Virus record (IMG/VR): IMGVR_UViG_3300042892_005961
Span: 147,169 to 211,168 of that record
DNA length: 64,000 nucleotides
DNA from: a virus
Strand: one strand, 5' to 3'
Position 1 is the stretch's first letter. Each line of letters begins with the position of its first letter. Under the pieces are notes generated by a model. That model saw nothing but the letters and a program-made list of their open reading frames with translations. It was not told the origin of the DNA and made no database searches. This document shows positions 56,755 to 64,000 of this stretch, piece after piece. The position numbers and the translations under genes were made by a program.

Positions 56755-59028
56755 TTAGTCTATTGGTTCGGTTATTTGTTGTGCTATATACCATTGACCA
56801 TTATTATCTAATGCAGTTAATATAGGTGTTCCATCAAACCTTCTTTGAATAGTTTTATTGTAATATTCATAAACCATTGGTGTTGTGGTAATTGTATCTA
56901 CCGTCAAAACTAAATCAGTAGTTCCACCAAATGAACCAGAAGCAATTGTTATTGTATCACCTGTTAGGTATAGTTTTCCAATAGTTGAAGCTTCAACATT
57001 ACTAACAAGAGTTGACGCAACAGTGATAGTAAATACTGAATTTACTCCTGCCCCTGATGATGTTCCAGTTACACCTGTATAAACTCCATCGGTTCCGGTA
57101 GTTGATGGGTATGAATAATCAATAGGGTTTCCTAAATATGCGGTAAAATCTATTCCATTTAGAGGAGTTTCTATTCTATTAAATTGAAAATCGTTACCTA
57201 CTGTATTGTTTTCAAACTCATCCCCAATATTATTATTATAGAAATATTCTCCAATTGTGTTGCCATAAAAATAGTTTCCAATTACATTACGCCTACTGTC
57301 ACTGCCACCAAATCCAAAACCGTCACCGATGTTGTTACTATAAAAACTATTTCCAATTTGATTATATCTAAAATCATCTGTTATTCCGTTATCAAAAAAA
57401 TTATTTAATATAAAATTATTTTTAAAATTTAATCCTATATCATTTGATTGAAAGGTATTTCCAATGTTATTATTTGTAAAATAATTTTCAATCTCATTTC
57501 CCCCAAAGTCGTTCCCAATTTTATTATCATCAAACTGACCCACTATTAAATTCGCCTTAAATTCATTACCAATATGATTGTCCTCAAAAGTTGAACTATT
57601 ATTAATTGTCCCTAATGTATTATTGTGAAAACCAAACCCAATTGTATTCCTATAAAAAGAGTTATAAATATTATTTGTATAGAAATTATCCCCCACCGTG
57701 TTATTATTAAAATCATTTTTAATAAAATTACTGTTAAAATTACCAACTACGTTATCATCAAAACTAGTTTGTATAATGTTTCCATAAAAAGAGGATTTTA
57801 ATATGTTATTGGCGAAAGAGTCGTCACCAGTGTAAAAATTACCATAGAATGATCCCATTATTAAATTATTATCAAAATCATTTGAGTCATTATCACCTAA
57901 ATTGTTGTTATAAAACTCATCTTGAATAATATTATTTGTGAAATCACATATAATTATGTTATCGTAAAAATCTGAAGATATTGTATTGTAATCAAAATCA
58001 TTATCAATTATGTTACCATAGAAATTACCACTAATTGTATTATTTGCACAATCATCATTAAAGGTATTGTTTCTAAAATTACTTCCAAAAGAGTTATCTC
58101 TATATGGGCCATCTCTGAAAACGTTGTTTGGAAGTAAGAAAGTATATTCTTCACCAATAGTGTTTGCAACTCTATTACCACAAGTATTGTTAAAACATTC
58201 ATCATAACTTGTGAATGTATTGTATTCGGTAAATCCTGTGTTAGAAATAATATTGCTTTGTTTGTAAGACATTCGAGTATCAATTTCGCGGTCTGTATAG
58301 AAAGTGTCATTGACACTATAAATTGTGCGTCCCGTAACAGTCATACTCGTTTCTGAATCAATAGAAACAATTTGATAAAAATTTACACCATACGCCGTAT
58401 TTGGATTCACGATACCTATAACTTCTCCGGTAGTTCTACCTGTAAAATTTGTTCCTACACCCGTTACAACACCAACACTATTAATACTTACTTTTCCGTC
58501 ATAAATTTCCTCGGCACTATATGCGTCATATCTCTTAAATAAAACTTCTCTAAAGTCATAATCAAAGGCATTTCCTTTATCGTCAATTCTGTATGTAATT
58601 CTACCAAACGCAGCACCTGCTGTAACTTCAGTAGATGTAAAATATGGATCATATTGTATTGTATCACCTGAATATTCTGGTTGATATGCGTGTTCTGAAA
58701 TTTTATCAACATCAGTTGCCAACACAAGTATAGGTGCCACATTACCTTGTTTGTAATTACCTGTTTCAATTGTGTTACCATTATGGTCATAATCAGGTTG
58801 GTCGTAACAAGTTTTGAAATCTGTGATTAAATAATGTTTACCTGGTGTTAATGTTGCACCTGTTAAAAGAGAGTATAACTCACTATGTGTTACTTCCTCA
58901 TATATTGAGACACTTAGTAAATTACTTACGCTTACTTTTTTAGTTTCTCCGTTGTTAACTATTGGTAACATATCTCCCGATAAAGGTTCGGTAAGTTCAT
59001 TTAATTGTGAAATTTTTTGATCTGCCAT
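56755..59028 (-). CDS. Tail fibre/appendage with nonapeptide repeat solenoid
   Basis: 757 residues. The N-terminus (ADQKISQLNELTEPLSGDML, then PIVNNGETKKVSVSNLLS) is the common attachment motif of phage tail fibres. Residues 45-300 are beta-rich. About 310-617 consist of some 33 nine-residue units of the form F-x-x-N-x-(I/V/L)-(G/I)-x-(D/N/S), for example FYGNTIGEY and FENNTVGND, with a few insertions of 2-6 residues. A C-terminal domain (about 620-757) follows. The repeat predicts a solenoid with stacked Phe and Asn ladders. The gene has a TATTTATA box 21 nt upstream. Host-binding fibre is inference. Confidence 0.75.
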   Translation of the reverse strand: MADQKISQLNELTEPLSGDMLPIVNNGETKKVSVSNLLSVSIYEEVTHSELYSLLTGATLTPGKHYLITDFKTCYDQPDYDHNGNTIETGNYKQGNVAPILVLATDVDKISEHAYQPEYSGDTIQYDPYFTSTEVTAGAAFGRITYRIDDKGNAFDYDFREVLFKRYDAYSAEEIYDGKVSINSVGVVTGVGTNFTGRTTGEVIGIVNPNTAYGVNFYQIVSIDSETSMTVTGRTIYSVNDTFYTDREIDTRMSYKQSNIISNTGFTEYNTFTSYDECFNNTCGNRVANTIGEEYTFLLPNNVFRDGPYRDNSFGSNFRNNTFNDDCANNTISGNFYGNIIDNDFDYNTISSDFYDNIIICDFTNNIIQDEFYNNNLGDNDSNDFDNNLIMGSFYGNFYTGDDSFANNILKSSFYGNIIQTSFDDNVVGNFNSNFIKNDFNNNTVGDNFYTNNIYNSFYRNTIGFGFHNNTLGTINNSSTFEDNHIGNEFKANLIVGQFDDNKIGNDFGGNEIENYFTNNNIGNTFQSNDIGLNFKNNFILNNFFDNGITDDFRYNQIGNSFYSNNIGDGFGFGGSDSRRNVIGNYFYGNTIGEYFYNNNIGDEFENNTVGNDFQFNRIETPLNGIDFTAYLGNPIDYSYPSTTGTDGVYTGVTGTSSGAGVNSVFTITVASTLVSNVEASTIGKLYLTGDTITIASGSFGGTTDLVLTVDTITTTPMVYEYYNKTIQRRFDGTPILTALDNNGQWYIAQQITEPID
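57180..58090 (-). repeat. 27-bp coding repeat array (nonapeptide FxxNxIxxx)
   Basis: About 33 units of 27 bp, diverged at DNA level but with Phe, Asn and Ile/Val/Leu kept at fixed positions. It lies within the fibre gene. Confidence 0.85.
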
Positions 59029-59049
59029 TTTGTGTTTGTTTTTCTTTTA

Positions 59050-59057
59050 TATAAATA
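59050..59057 (-). promoter_or_regulatory. TATTTATA box upstream of the fibre gene at 59028
   Basis: Coding-strand TATTTATA, 21 nt before the ATG, in the 65-bp gap. Candidate late promoter element. Confidence 0.5.
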
Positions 59058-59093
59058 GTTTTATTTTTTGTCTATTACTTAGTATTTTTATTA

Positions 59094-62000
59094 TTAACTA
59101 CCGAATGTTATTGATATTGGGTCGGCATATACAAATGGATTAGCTGATGTTACTGTTTGTGTGGCAGGTCCCGTTTGTATTGTAAAGATTCCGCCAATAG
59201 TATCAGCAAAGAACGTACCTGGTGTTGTACTTGTGTATGTTACAGTGTTAGCACCTTGTGTTATAGATATTGTACCACCATTAGTTGCCAATTCAGTAAA
59301 TTGAGTTGTGTAGTTGGTACCATTACTATCATCTAAATTGAAATAAATTTCATTAACACCGTTTGATTTATTTGGATTAAATGTTTCAGTTACTTCATTA
59401 GTTTCATTATTTCTTATTAAAAATATAGAATTACCATCTGATAACGGTGGTTGTGCATCAAAAATACCTCCTTCATCACTATAGAAATACCACGCACCTA
59501 TTCCTCCACCTATTGATGTTGGTGTGGGTGTCGGTGTTGGTCCTCCTAATCCTATACCTACAACGACATCAATCGAACCGCCAGACCATGTGTAAGTATA
59601 TGTTCCATTAGTTAAACCTAAACTTGATAATGTTTGACCTGTAAATGTTTGACTACTTGAAATATTTGCACCTGAAGTATAACCTGTTGGTACAATCAAT
59701 AAGTATGGTGGTGCCATATTCATGATTACACCAAACGATTGTCCAGTACCTGAACTATGTGGTAATCCAGAACCACTTCCAAAATTACTTGGTACAGATG
59801 TGAATCCACTATATGAACTACCTGATGAACCACTAGCCCCACAAACAAATGTTGCATTACTAATACCTAAACCTCCATTTCCAAATGGTCCAGCACTTGA
59901 TGATACTAAAGTTAATCCGCTAAGGTCAACTGTTCCCGATGCAGACATAACAACATTTGAACCAACTTCAGTTATTGTAACCGTCATTGGTGCTGAACCG
60001 GATGTCGGTGTAGGGGTGGGAGTACTTGTTGCTGGCACCTCTGTCGCCGTTGGTGTAGGAGTTGGTGTACTTGTCGGAGTAGGAGTTGGTGTTGAACATA
60101 AAATATCCGTACAATCCGTTACTATAGTTGCATTATCTAAATCATAATCATAATAAGGTCCGTCATCATTTCCTGCGATTGTATAACATATATTAGTATC
60201 AACATTAAATGTAAAACCAGACAAATTTATATCTGGGTCTAAACTCCTACCATATTTGTTATCACCTAAATTACAATTCAATAAATAATAGTAGTAATAA
60301 ATTGGTGTTGGTGTAGGAGTTGGTGTACTTGTTGCCGGTAAAGGTGTTTCAGTACTTGTCGGTTCTGGAGTTGGTGTACTTGTTGCTGCTAAAGGTGTTG
60401 GCGTTGGTGTATCTGTCGGTACCCCTGTTGGTACTGGTGTTGCCGTTGCAGGTTCAGGAGTACTTGTTGCCTCAGGTGTTGGTGTAGGTGTGTCTGTTGG
60501 AACGTTTGTTGGTTCTGTTGTAGATGTAGGTGTTGGAGTTGGTGTCGATTGACCTGAAACTAATATATCTATATAGAAAACCTCCCCAAATGTAAATGTA
60601 GAAACAGGCGAACTTTGTACTAATGATAATTTAGTTGAATCTAAAAAATACGAATAATTAAAACTGTCATATACCATAGCGCTATTTGTACCTGAATATA
60701 TTGCACTATTTCCATTTTGACATAATGTTACAGTAAATGAAGTACCTACTGCATTTCCGAAGTATGTTGTTTGGTCTGTTCCATCATTATCAATTTCATT
60801 AAAATATAATACCGAAGAATTAGTACCTAATATATTAACGAGATTTAATGCTGTTGCCGGTATAATATTTGATAACCAAAGTGATTCACCTGAACTTGGT
60901 GTTGTTAATAAATTTGACAACACATAAGGTTTACCACTACACGATGCAACTGGTGTTGGTGTTGGTGTCGGTGTATCTGTTGGACCTGATGTTGGTTCAG
61001 GAGTTGGTGTCGGCGTATCCGTCGGTGGGACTTCCGTTGCCGTTGGTGTAGGAGTTGACTCAACTGTTGGTTCAGGTGTTGGTGTATTAGTTGCCGGTAA
61101 TGGTGTTGCGGTCGATGTACAATCAAATGTTATTGATTTAGCAAAAACATCTGTAGGATTATTTCTATCTCTAATTGAAACCCAAAGAGTACCACTAGAA
61201 AACGGTGGTACAATACCTGTTGTTACAAAATTGTTTGGATTTGGTAATTCAAACCAACTGGTTTCTGCTAACGCCTCTTCTTCTGTATTAAATAAATTAT
61301 TACTTCTATCAATTACTCCCGAACCACCACCGTGATTAGATGTACTAATACGTCCACCAGCTGTACAATTATAACTGATAGTGAAATCTAAAGGTCCAAC
61401 CGTTATTGTAGGAGTTGGAGTACTCGTTGTTGTTGGTGTTGGTGTTGCCGTTGCCGGTTCAGGTGTTGGTGTTGCTGTTGGTGTGGAAGTTGGTAATGGG
61501 GTTGGTGTTTCAGTAGGTGCTAAAGTTGCTGCTGCGTAGAAATTAGCTTGTAATGTTGCCGTACTACCTGTTACATATACAATCGTAAACTTAGAATTTG
61601 CTGCAGGTAAATTAATTCCGTCTCCTGACCAATACCAAAAATCACTTAAACCATAATCTAAATTAATAGTGTATTGTTGATTTTTAATAACACCCGCACT
61701 TACATTTGATGTATATGTTTCACCATCAAAAATAATACTTGGTGATCCTGGTGGTACAATAATAGTTAATACCGCACCTTCAGGTGTTGATGTTGGTGTT
61801 GTTGTTGGTGTAGGTGTTCCTTCTGGGGTAGGAGTTGGTGTAGCGGTTGCTGGTGTACAGTTAACACCACTTACAAATTGACTATCGGTAAACTGAGTTA
61901 AGAAATATAATCCGCTACCATCGGCAAGAATGTAATACCCATCAAATAGTAATGAAACTGTTTCATTTGAATTTGAACTTACGTAAACATAATCAAAAAT

Positions 62001-62822
62001 TTCACCATCGACATAACCGATAATTGAATCCTGTGCGGAACAACTTGAATTCATTAAACAATCAAGTGCACTACAAGCGGTGGTTAAATCATTAAAAAAT
62101 GGACCCGTATTATCGGTATTACCAATTATTGTAATTTGATATGGATGATTAATTGGTTCATTCGTTGGTGTTGGTGTACTTGTTGCCGGTACAGGTGTGT
62201 CTGTTGGTACGGGAGTTGGTGTACTTGTTGCCGGTAAAGGTGTAGGAGTATCAGTTGGTACCGATGTTGCATCTGGCGTTGGTGTAGGAGTTGGTGTTGT
62301 TGATGTAGATTCTAATAAAATATTATCACCATTTTCTTGTAATAAACTATCACCATTCTCTTGTAATAAATTATCACCTAAATTATCAGTTGGTGTAGGT
62401 GTAGGTGTTGCCGTTGGTAAATTTGTAGGTGTAGGGGTTGGTGTTGGTAAATCTTCACCATATGTTGTAAAATAACCGTTATCATTTAACCAAGTTTTAG
62501 CATCACTACCATTTGTAAACGGTTCTAAACCATTTGTTATTGGTAAAACGTTTAATAAATCTAATAAAGATTGTTCGGTTAAATCTGTTGATCTCCAAAA
62601 ATTAATATAAGAATCTTCATCGACAGGTGTTGGGTGGTCACCTGTTGGTACTTGATTGGCAATAACATAACCTAACTCTTCATCAGGTCCCATCCACCAT
62701 TTAACCCCACCTGGATCTTGTGAATAATCTTGATCTGAAACACCTATTGCAATGTTTCCAATTTGTATTGTTCCGTCTATGGTGGAACCTGTGTTGTATG
62801 CGAAGGGTCTTGTTGTTGCCAT
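59094..62822 (-). CDS. Large multi-module adhesin with Pro-Thr linkers
   Basis: 1242 residues. N-terminal domain (1-120) with IGNIAIGVSDQDYS, then GGVKWWMGPDEELGYVI, a form I know from first-gene products of Bacteroidota phage fibre clusters. Then about seven beta modules (roughly 224-320, 350-427, 474-570, 627-757, 840-907, 944-1090, 1107-1242) are separated by Pro-Thr linkers (TPTPTP, PLPATSTP, EPATATP types). The first linker region includes the repeat LLQENGD twice. Modules differ from each other and several carry Cys pairs. No enzymatic motif was found. A TATTTATA box ends 7 nt before the start. Likely a virion surface adhesin (inference). Confidence 0.7.
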   Translation of the reverse strand: MATTRPFAYNTGSTIDGTIQIGNIAIGVSDQDYSQDPGGVKWWMGPDEELGYVIANQVPTGDHPTPVDEDSYINFWRSTDLTEQSLLDLLNVLPITNGLEPFTNGSDAKTWLNDNGYFTTYGEDLPTPTPTPTNLPTATPTPTPTDNLGDNLLQENGDSLLQENGDNILLESTSTTPTPTPTPDATSVPTDTPTPLPATSTPTPVPTDTPVPATSTPTPTNEPINHPYQITIIGNTDNTGPFFNDLTTACSALDCLMNSSCSAQDSIIGYVDGEIFDYVYVSSNSNETVSLLFDGYYILADGSGLYFLTQFTDSQFVSGVNCTPATATPTPTPEGTPTPTTTPTSTPEGAVLTIIVPPGSPSIIFDGETYTSNVSAGVIKNQQYTINLDYGLSDFWYWSGDGINLPAANSKFTIVYVTGSTATLQANFYAAATLAPTETPTPLPTSTPTATPTPEPATATPTPTTTSTPTPTITVGPLDFTISYNCTAGGRISTSNHGGGSGVIDRSNNLFNTEEEALAETSWFELPNPNNFVTTGIVPPFSSGTLWVSIRDRNNPTDVFAKSITFDCTSTATPLPATNTPTPEPTVESTPTPTATEVPPTDTPTPTPEPTSGPTDTPTPTPTPVASCSGKPYVLSNLLTTPSSGESLWLSNIIPATALNLVNILGTNSSVLYFNEIDNDGTDQTTYFGNAVGTSFTVTLCQNGNSAIYSGTNSAMVYDSFNYSYFLDSTKLSLVQSSPVSTFTFGEVFYIDILVSGQSTPTPTPTSTTEPTNVPTDTPTPTPEATSTPEPATATPVPTGVPTDTPTPTPLAATSTPTPEPTSTETPLPATSTPTPTPTPIYYYYYLLNCNLGDNKYGRSLDPDINLSGFTFNVDTNICYTIAGNDDGPYYDYDLDNATIVTDCTDILCSTPTPTPTSTPTPTPTATEVPATSTPTPTPTSGSAPMTVTITEVGSNVVMSASGTVDLSGLTLVSSSAGPFGNGGLGISNATFVCGASGSSGSSYSGFTSVPSNFGSGSGLPHSSGTGQSFGVIMNMAPPYLLIVPTGYTSGANISSSQTFTGQTLSSLGLTNGTYTYTWSGGSIDVVVGIGLGGPTPTPTPTSIGGGIGAWYFYSDEGGIFDAQPPLSDGNSIFLIRNNETNEVTETFNPNKSNGVNEIYFNLDDSNGTNYTTQFTELATNGGTISITQGANTVTYTSTTPGTFFADTIGGIFTIQTGPATQTVTSANPFVYADPISITFGS
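59510..62470 (-). repeat. Dispersed Pro-Thr linker repeats between adhesin modules
   Basis: GT-rich tracts on the plus strand at about 59510-59545, 60000-60090, 60300-60545, 60945-61110, 61405-61520, 61770-61855, 62160-62300 and 62385-62455 encode the linkers. They resemble the tracts at 1560-2020, 3340-4990 and 10750-11550 in sequence and composition. Confidence 0.8.
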
Positions 62823-62829
62823 TATGTTA

Positions 62830-62837
62830 TATAAATA
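62830..62837 (-). promoter_or_regulatory. TATTTATA box upstream of the adhesin at 62822
   Basis: Coding-strand TATTTATA, 7 nt before the ATG, in a 26-bp gap after the LamG-like gene. Confidence 0.5.
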
Positions 62838-62848
62838 CTTTTATTTTT

Positions 62849-64000
62849 TTATAATCCGTATTTTGATTTGTCTGCGTTATAGTTATTCAAAACTTCAGTT
62901 GATGTTAATGCACTACTATATATTCTAGTTATACCAATCTTTCCATCAAACCATTGTGCATATTCACCTCCATTGTATGAACCAATGTATAAGTTTGTAG
63001 TCGTATTTAATATACTAGTCAAACTATGTCCTACACTACCGATACTTGTACCATTAACAAATGTTTGGAATGTATTTGCAGCAACATTGGTAAAAACGTA
63101 AACTATTTGATACCAATTGTTTATTGTTGTTGCGGTGTAATTTATACTATCTTGAATTAAAGTATCTCCCGAACCCGAACCCGAACCATATTGTGCATAA
63201 AATCTTGTACCAAAAGTTCTAATACTATAACCCACATTTGTCGAAAGTCCACCTGCATTAAATTTACCAAGTACTACATCGTTACCCGACACCGCCTGAT
63301 TGACCCAAACTTCTACTGTCCAATCACCACTTCCTGGTTCTAATGCTGCATTATCTGCAACTGAAATTTGTGATGAAGAACCATTGTATGTAAAGTATGG
63401 TGATGTGTGTGAGATATTACTCATTGTTCCATGTCTACCATTGCCACTCAAATCCGTAATGGTTGTTCCACTACCAGGATAAGATGATACATTAGAAGGG
63501 TCATAATGTAACACCAAATTACTCGTAGTAAATCCGTCCAATGTAACACTTGGTGTTGGGGTTATTGTGGGGGTACTCGTAGGCGTTGGTGTAGGAGTAG
63601 GTTCAACAAATCTCGGAGCCAAATAATTATATTGTTGTGTTATTTCAGATAAACTTAATTGTCTATTATAGAAATACATGTTGGCAATATGTCCCCAAGG
63701 TTGAGCAACAATATCATTATTACCCCATCCCCAATGTGTGGTTCCACCAGCACCCGCACTGATTGTGCTACCCACTTGGGAACCATTTATGTAGAATGTT
63801 TGAGACGTACTTGTTCCAACTACCGCATACTGAACCCAAACACCGGCAGATGCAACATCATATCCCGAACTTTTCAAAGAAGTATCCCAATATCCTAATG
63901 TGTTTGATGCGTTAGGGATTGTAATTGGTGTGTATTTTGGCGAGTTTGTGTAAAGTAATGTTCTAAATCCAGCAGTGCTTGTTATTAATCTTGCCCAAGT
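62849..64000 (-). CDS. LamG / concanavalin-like lectin adhesin, partial (N-terminus beyond right edge)
   Basis: The frame is open to the right edge, giving 383 visible residues ending SKYGL. Two LamG-type beta-sandwich domains are seen. The first is incomplete and ends with IANMYFYNRQLSLSEITQQY. A Pro-Thr linker (about [18 protein letters not shown]) follows. The second domain spans LVLHYDPSNVSSYPGSGTTI, then DLSGNGRHGTM, WTVEVWVNQA, NNWYQIVYVFT and IGITRIYSSALTSTEVLNNY. This order is typical of Laminin_G_3 domains, which often bind glycans. A start at 63877 would be a TTG inside the domain and is not credible, so the true start is outside the window. Confidence 0.8.
   Translation of the reverse strand, partial: TWARLITSTAGFRTLLYTNSPKYTPITIPNASNTLGYWDTSLKSSGYDVASAGVWVQYAVVGTSTSQTFYINGSQVGSTISAGAGGTTHWGWGNNDIVAQPWGHIANMYFYNRQLSLSEITQQYNYLAPRFVEPTPTPTPTSTPTITPTPSVTLDGFTTSNLVLHYDPSNVSSYPGSGTTITDLSGNGRHGTMSNISHTSPYFTYNGSSSQISVADNAALEPGSGDWTVEVWVNQAVSGNDVVLGKFNAGGLSTNVGYSIRTFGTRFYAQYGSGSGSGDTLIQDSINYTATTINNWYQIVYVFTNVAANTFQTFVNGTSIGSVGHSLTSILNTTTNLYIGSYNGGEYAQWFDGKIGITRIYSSALTSTEVLNNYNADKSKYGL

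Noticed and set aside
55457-62822. Diversity-generating retroelement targeting the adhesin genes
   Set aside because: No reverse transcriptase, no template/variable repeat pair and no adenine-biased variation was seen in the window.
62849-63877. LamG-like protein as a complete 342-residue gene starting at 63877
   Set aside because: That start is a TTG inside a LamG domain, and the frame is open to the window edge with domain-like sequence.
1-64000. tRNA genes or host-like rRNA fragments
   Set aside because: No cloverleaf or rRNA-like string was noticed on reading, though a covariance-model search was not possible.

Overview
The window is part of a large, AT-rich, strictly virulent-looking myovirus (contractile-tailed phage) of the T4-like type. 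It carries recognisable counterparts of T4 tail sheath, tail tube, sheath terminator, neck protein, tape measure, baseplate wedge proteins (gp25, gp6, gp53-like, a gpI/gp7-like protein), a baseplate hub-like giant protein, and a T4-style replisome (gp32-like SSB, UvsX, RNase H-type nuclease, gp41-type helicase, family B DNA polymerase). Terminase, portal and capsid genes are not in the window. No integrase, tRNA, rRNA, insertion sequence or CRISPR array was seen. A member of Bacteroidota is the likely host: start codons lack Shine-Dalgarno sequences and sit behind A/T-rich leaders, and the phage carries a small Cys-rich gene resembling DUF5522, a family I know from Bacteroidota. The host call is inference.

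Layout (almost everything is on the minus strand, so transcription runs from high to low coordinates). 64000-56755: adhesin/fibre block, with a LamG-like protein cut by the right edge, a 1242-residue multi-module protein and a fibre built of about 33 nine-residue repeats. 56739-52470: two small proteins, a 2OG-Fe(II) oxygenase, a small beta-rich protein and DNA polymerase. 52473-49385: the only large plus-strand block (gp13-like neck protein, SNF2 helicase). 49330-40611: neck/tail block (gp14-like?, gp15-like, sheath, tube, gp26-like plus overlapping small ORF, tape measure), with two good terminators around sheath and tube. 40570-28152: three baseplate/hub proteins, two of them giant, and small virion-associated genes. 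28051-20809: replication and nucleotide block (SSB, UvsX, nuclease, helicase, class II ribonucleotide reductase, DUF5522-like). 20778-1: baseplate wedge (gp25, gp6) followed by very large baseplate-associated proteins.

The most striking feature is a family of small Cys-containing modules joined by Pro-Thr linkers ([20 protein letters not shown] types). They are appended to the C-termini of otherwise unrelated tail/baseplate proteins at both ends of the window. Modules recur between genes, including a 95-bp stretch identical in two genes 9.5 kb apart, which suggests a shuffled surface-display or adhesion system. A second recurring signal is the octamer TATTTATA (or TATTTATT) on the coding strand just upstream of structural genes and absent upstream of most replication genes. 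It is the reverse complement of the T4 late promoter box. A near-consensus parS palindrome lies between the sheath and tube genes. All functional names rest on reading the protein sequences by eye; no database search was run.
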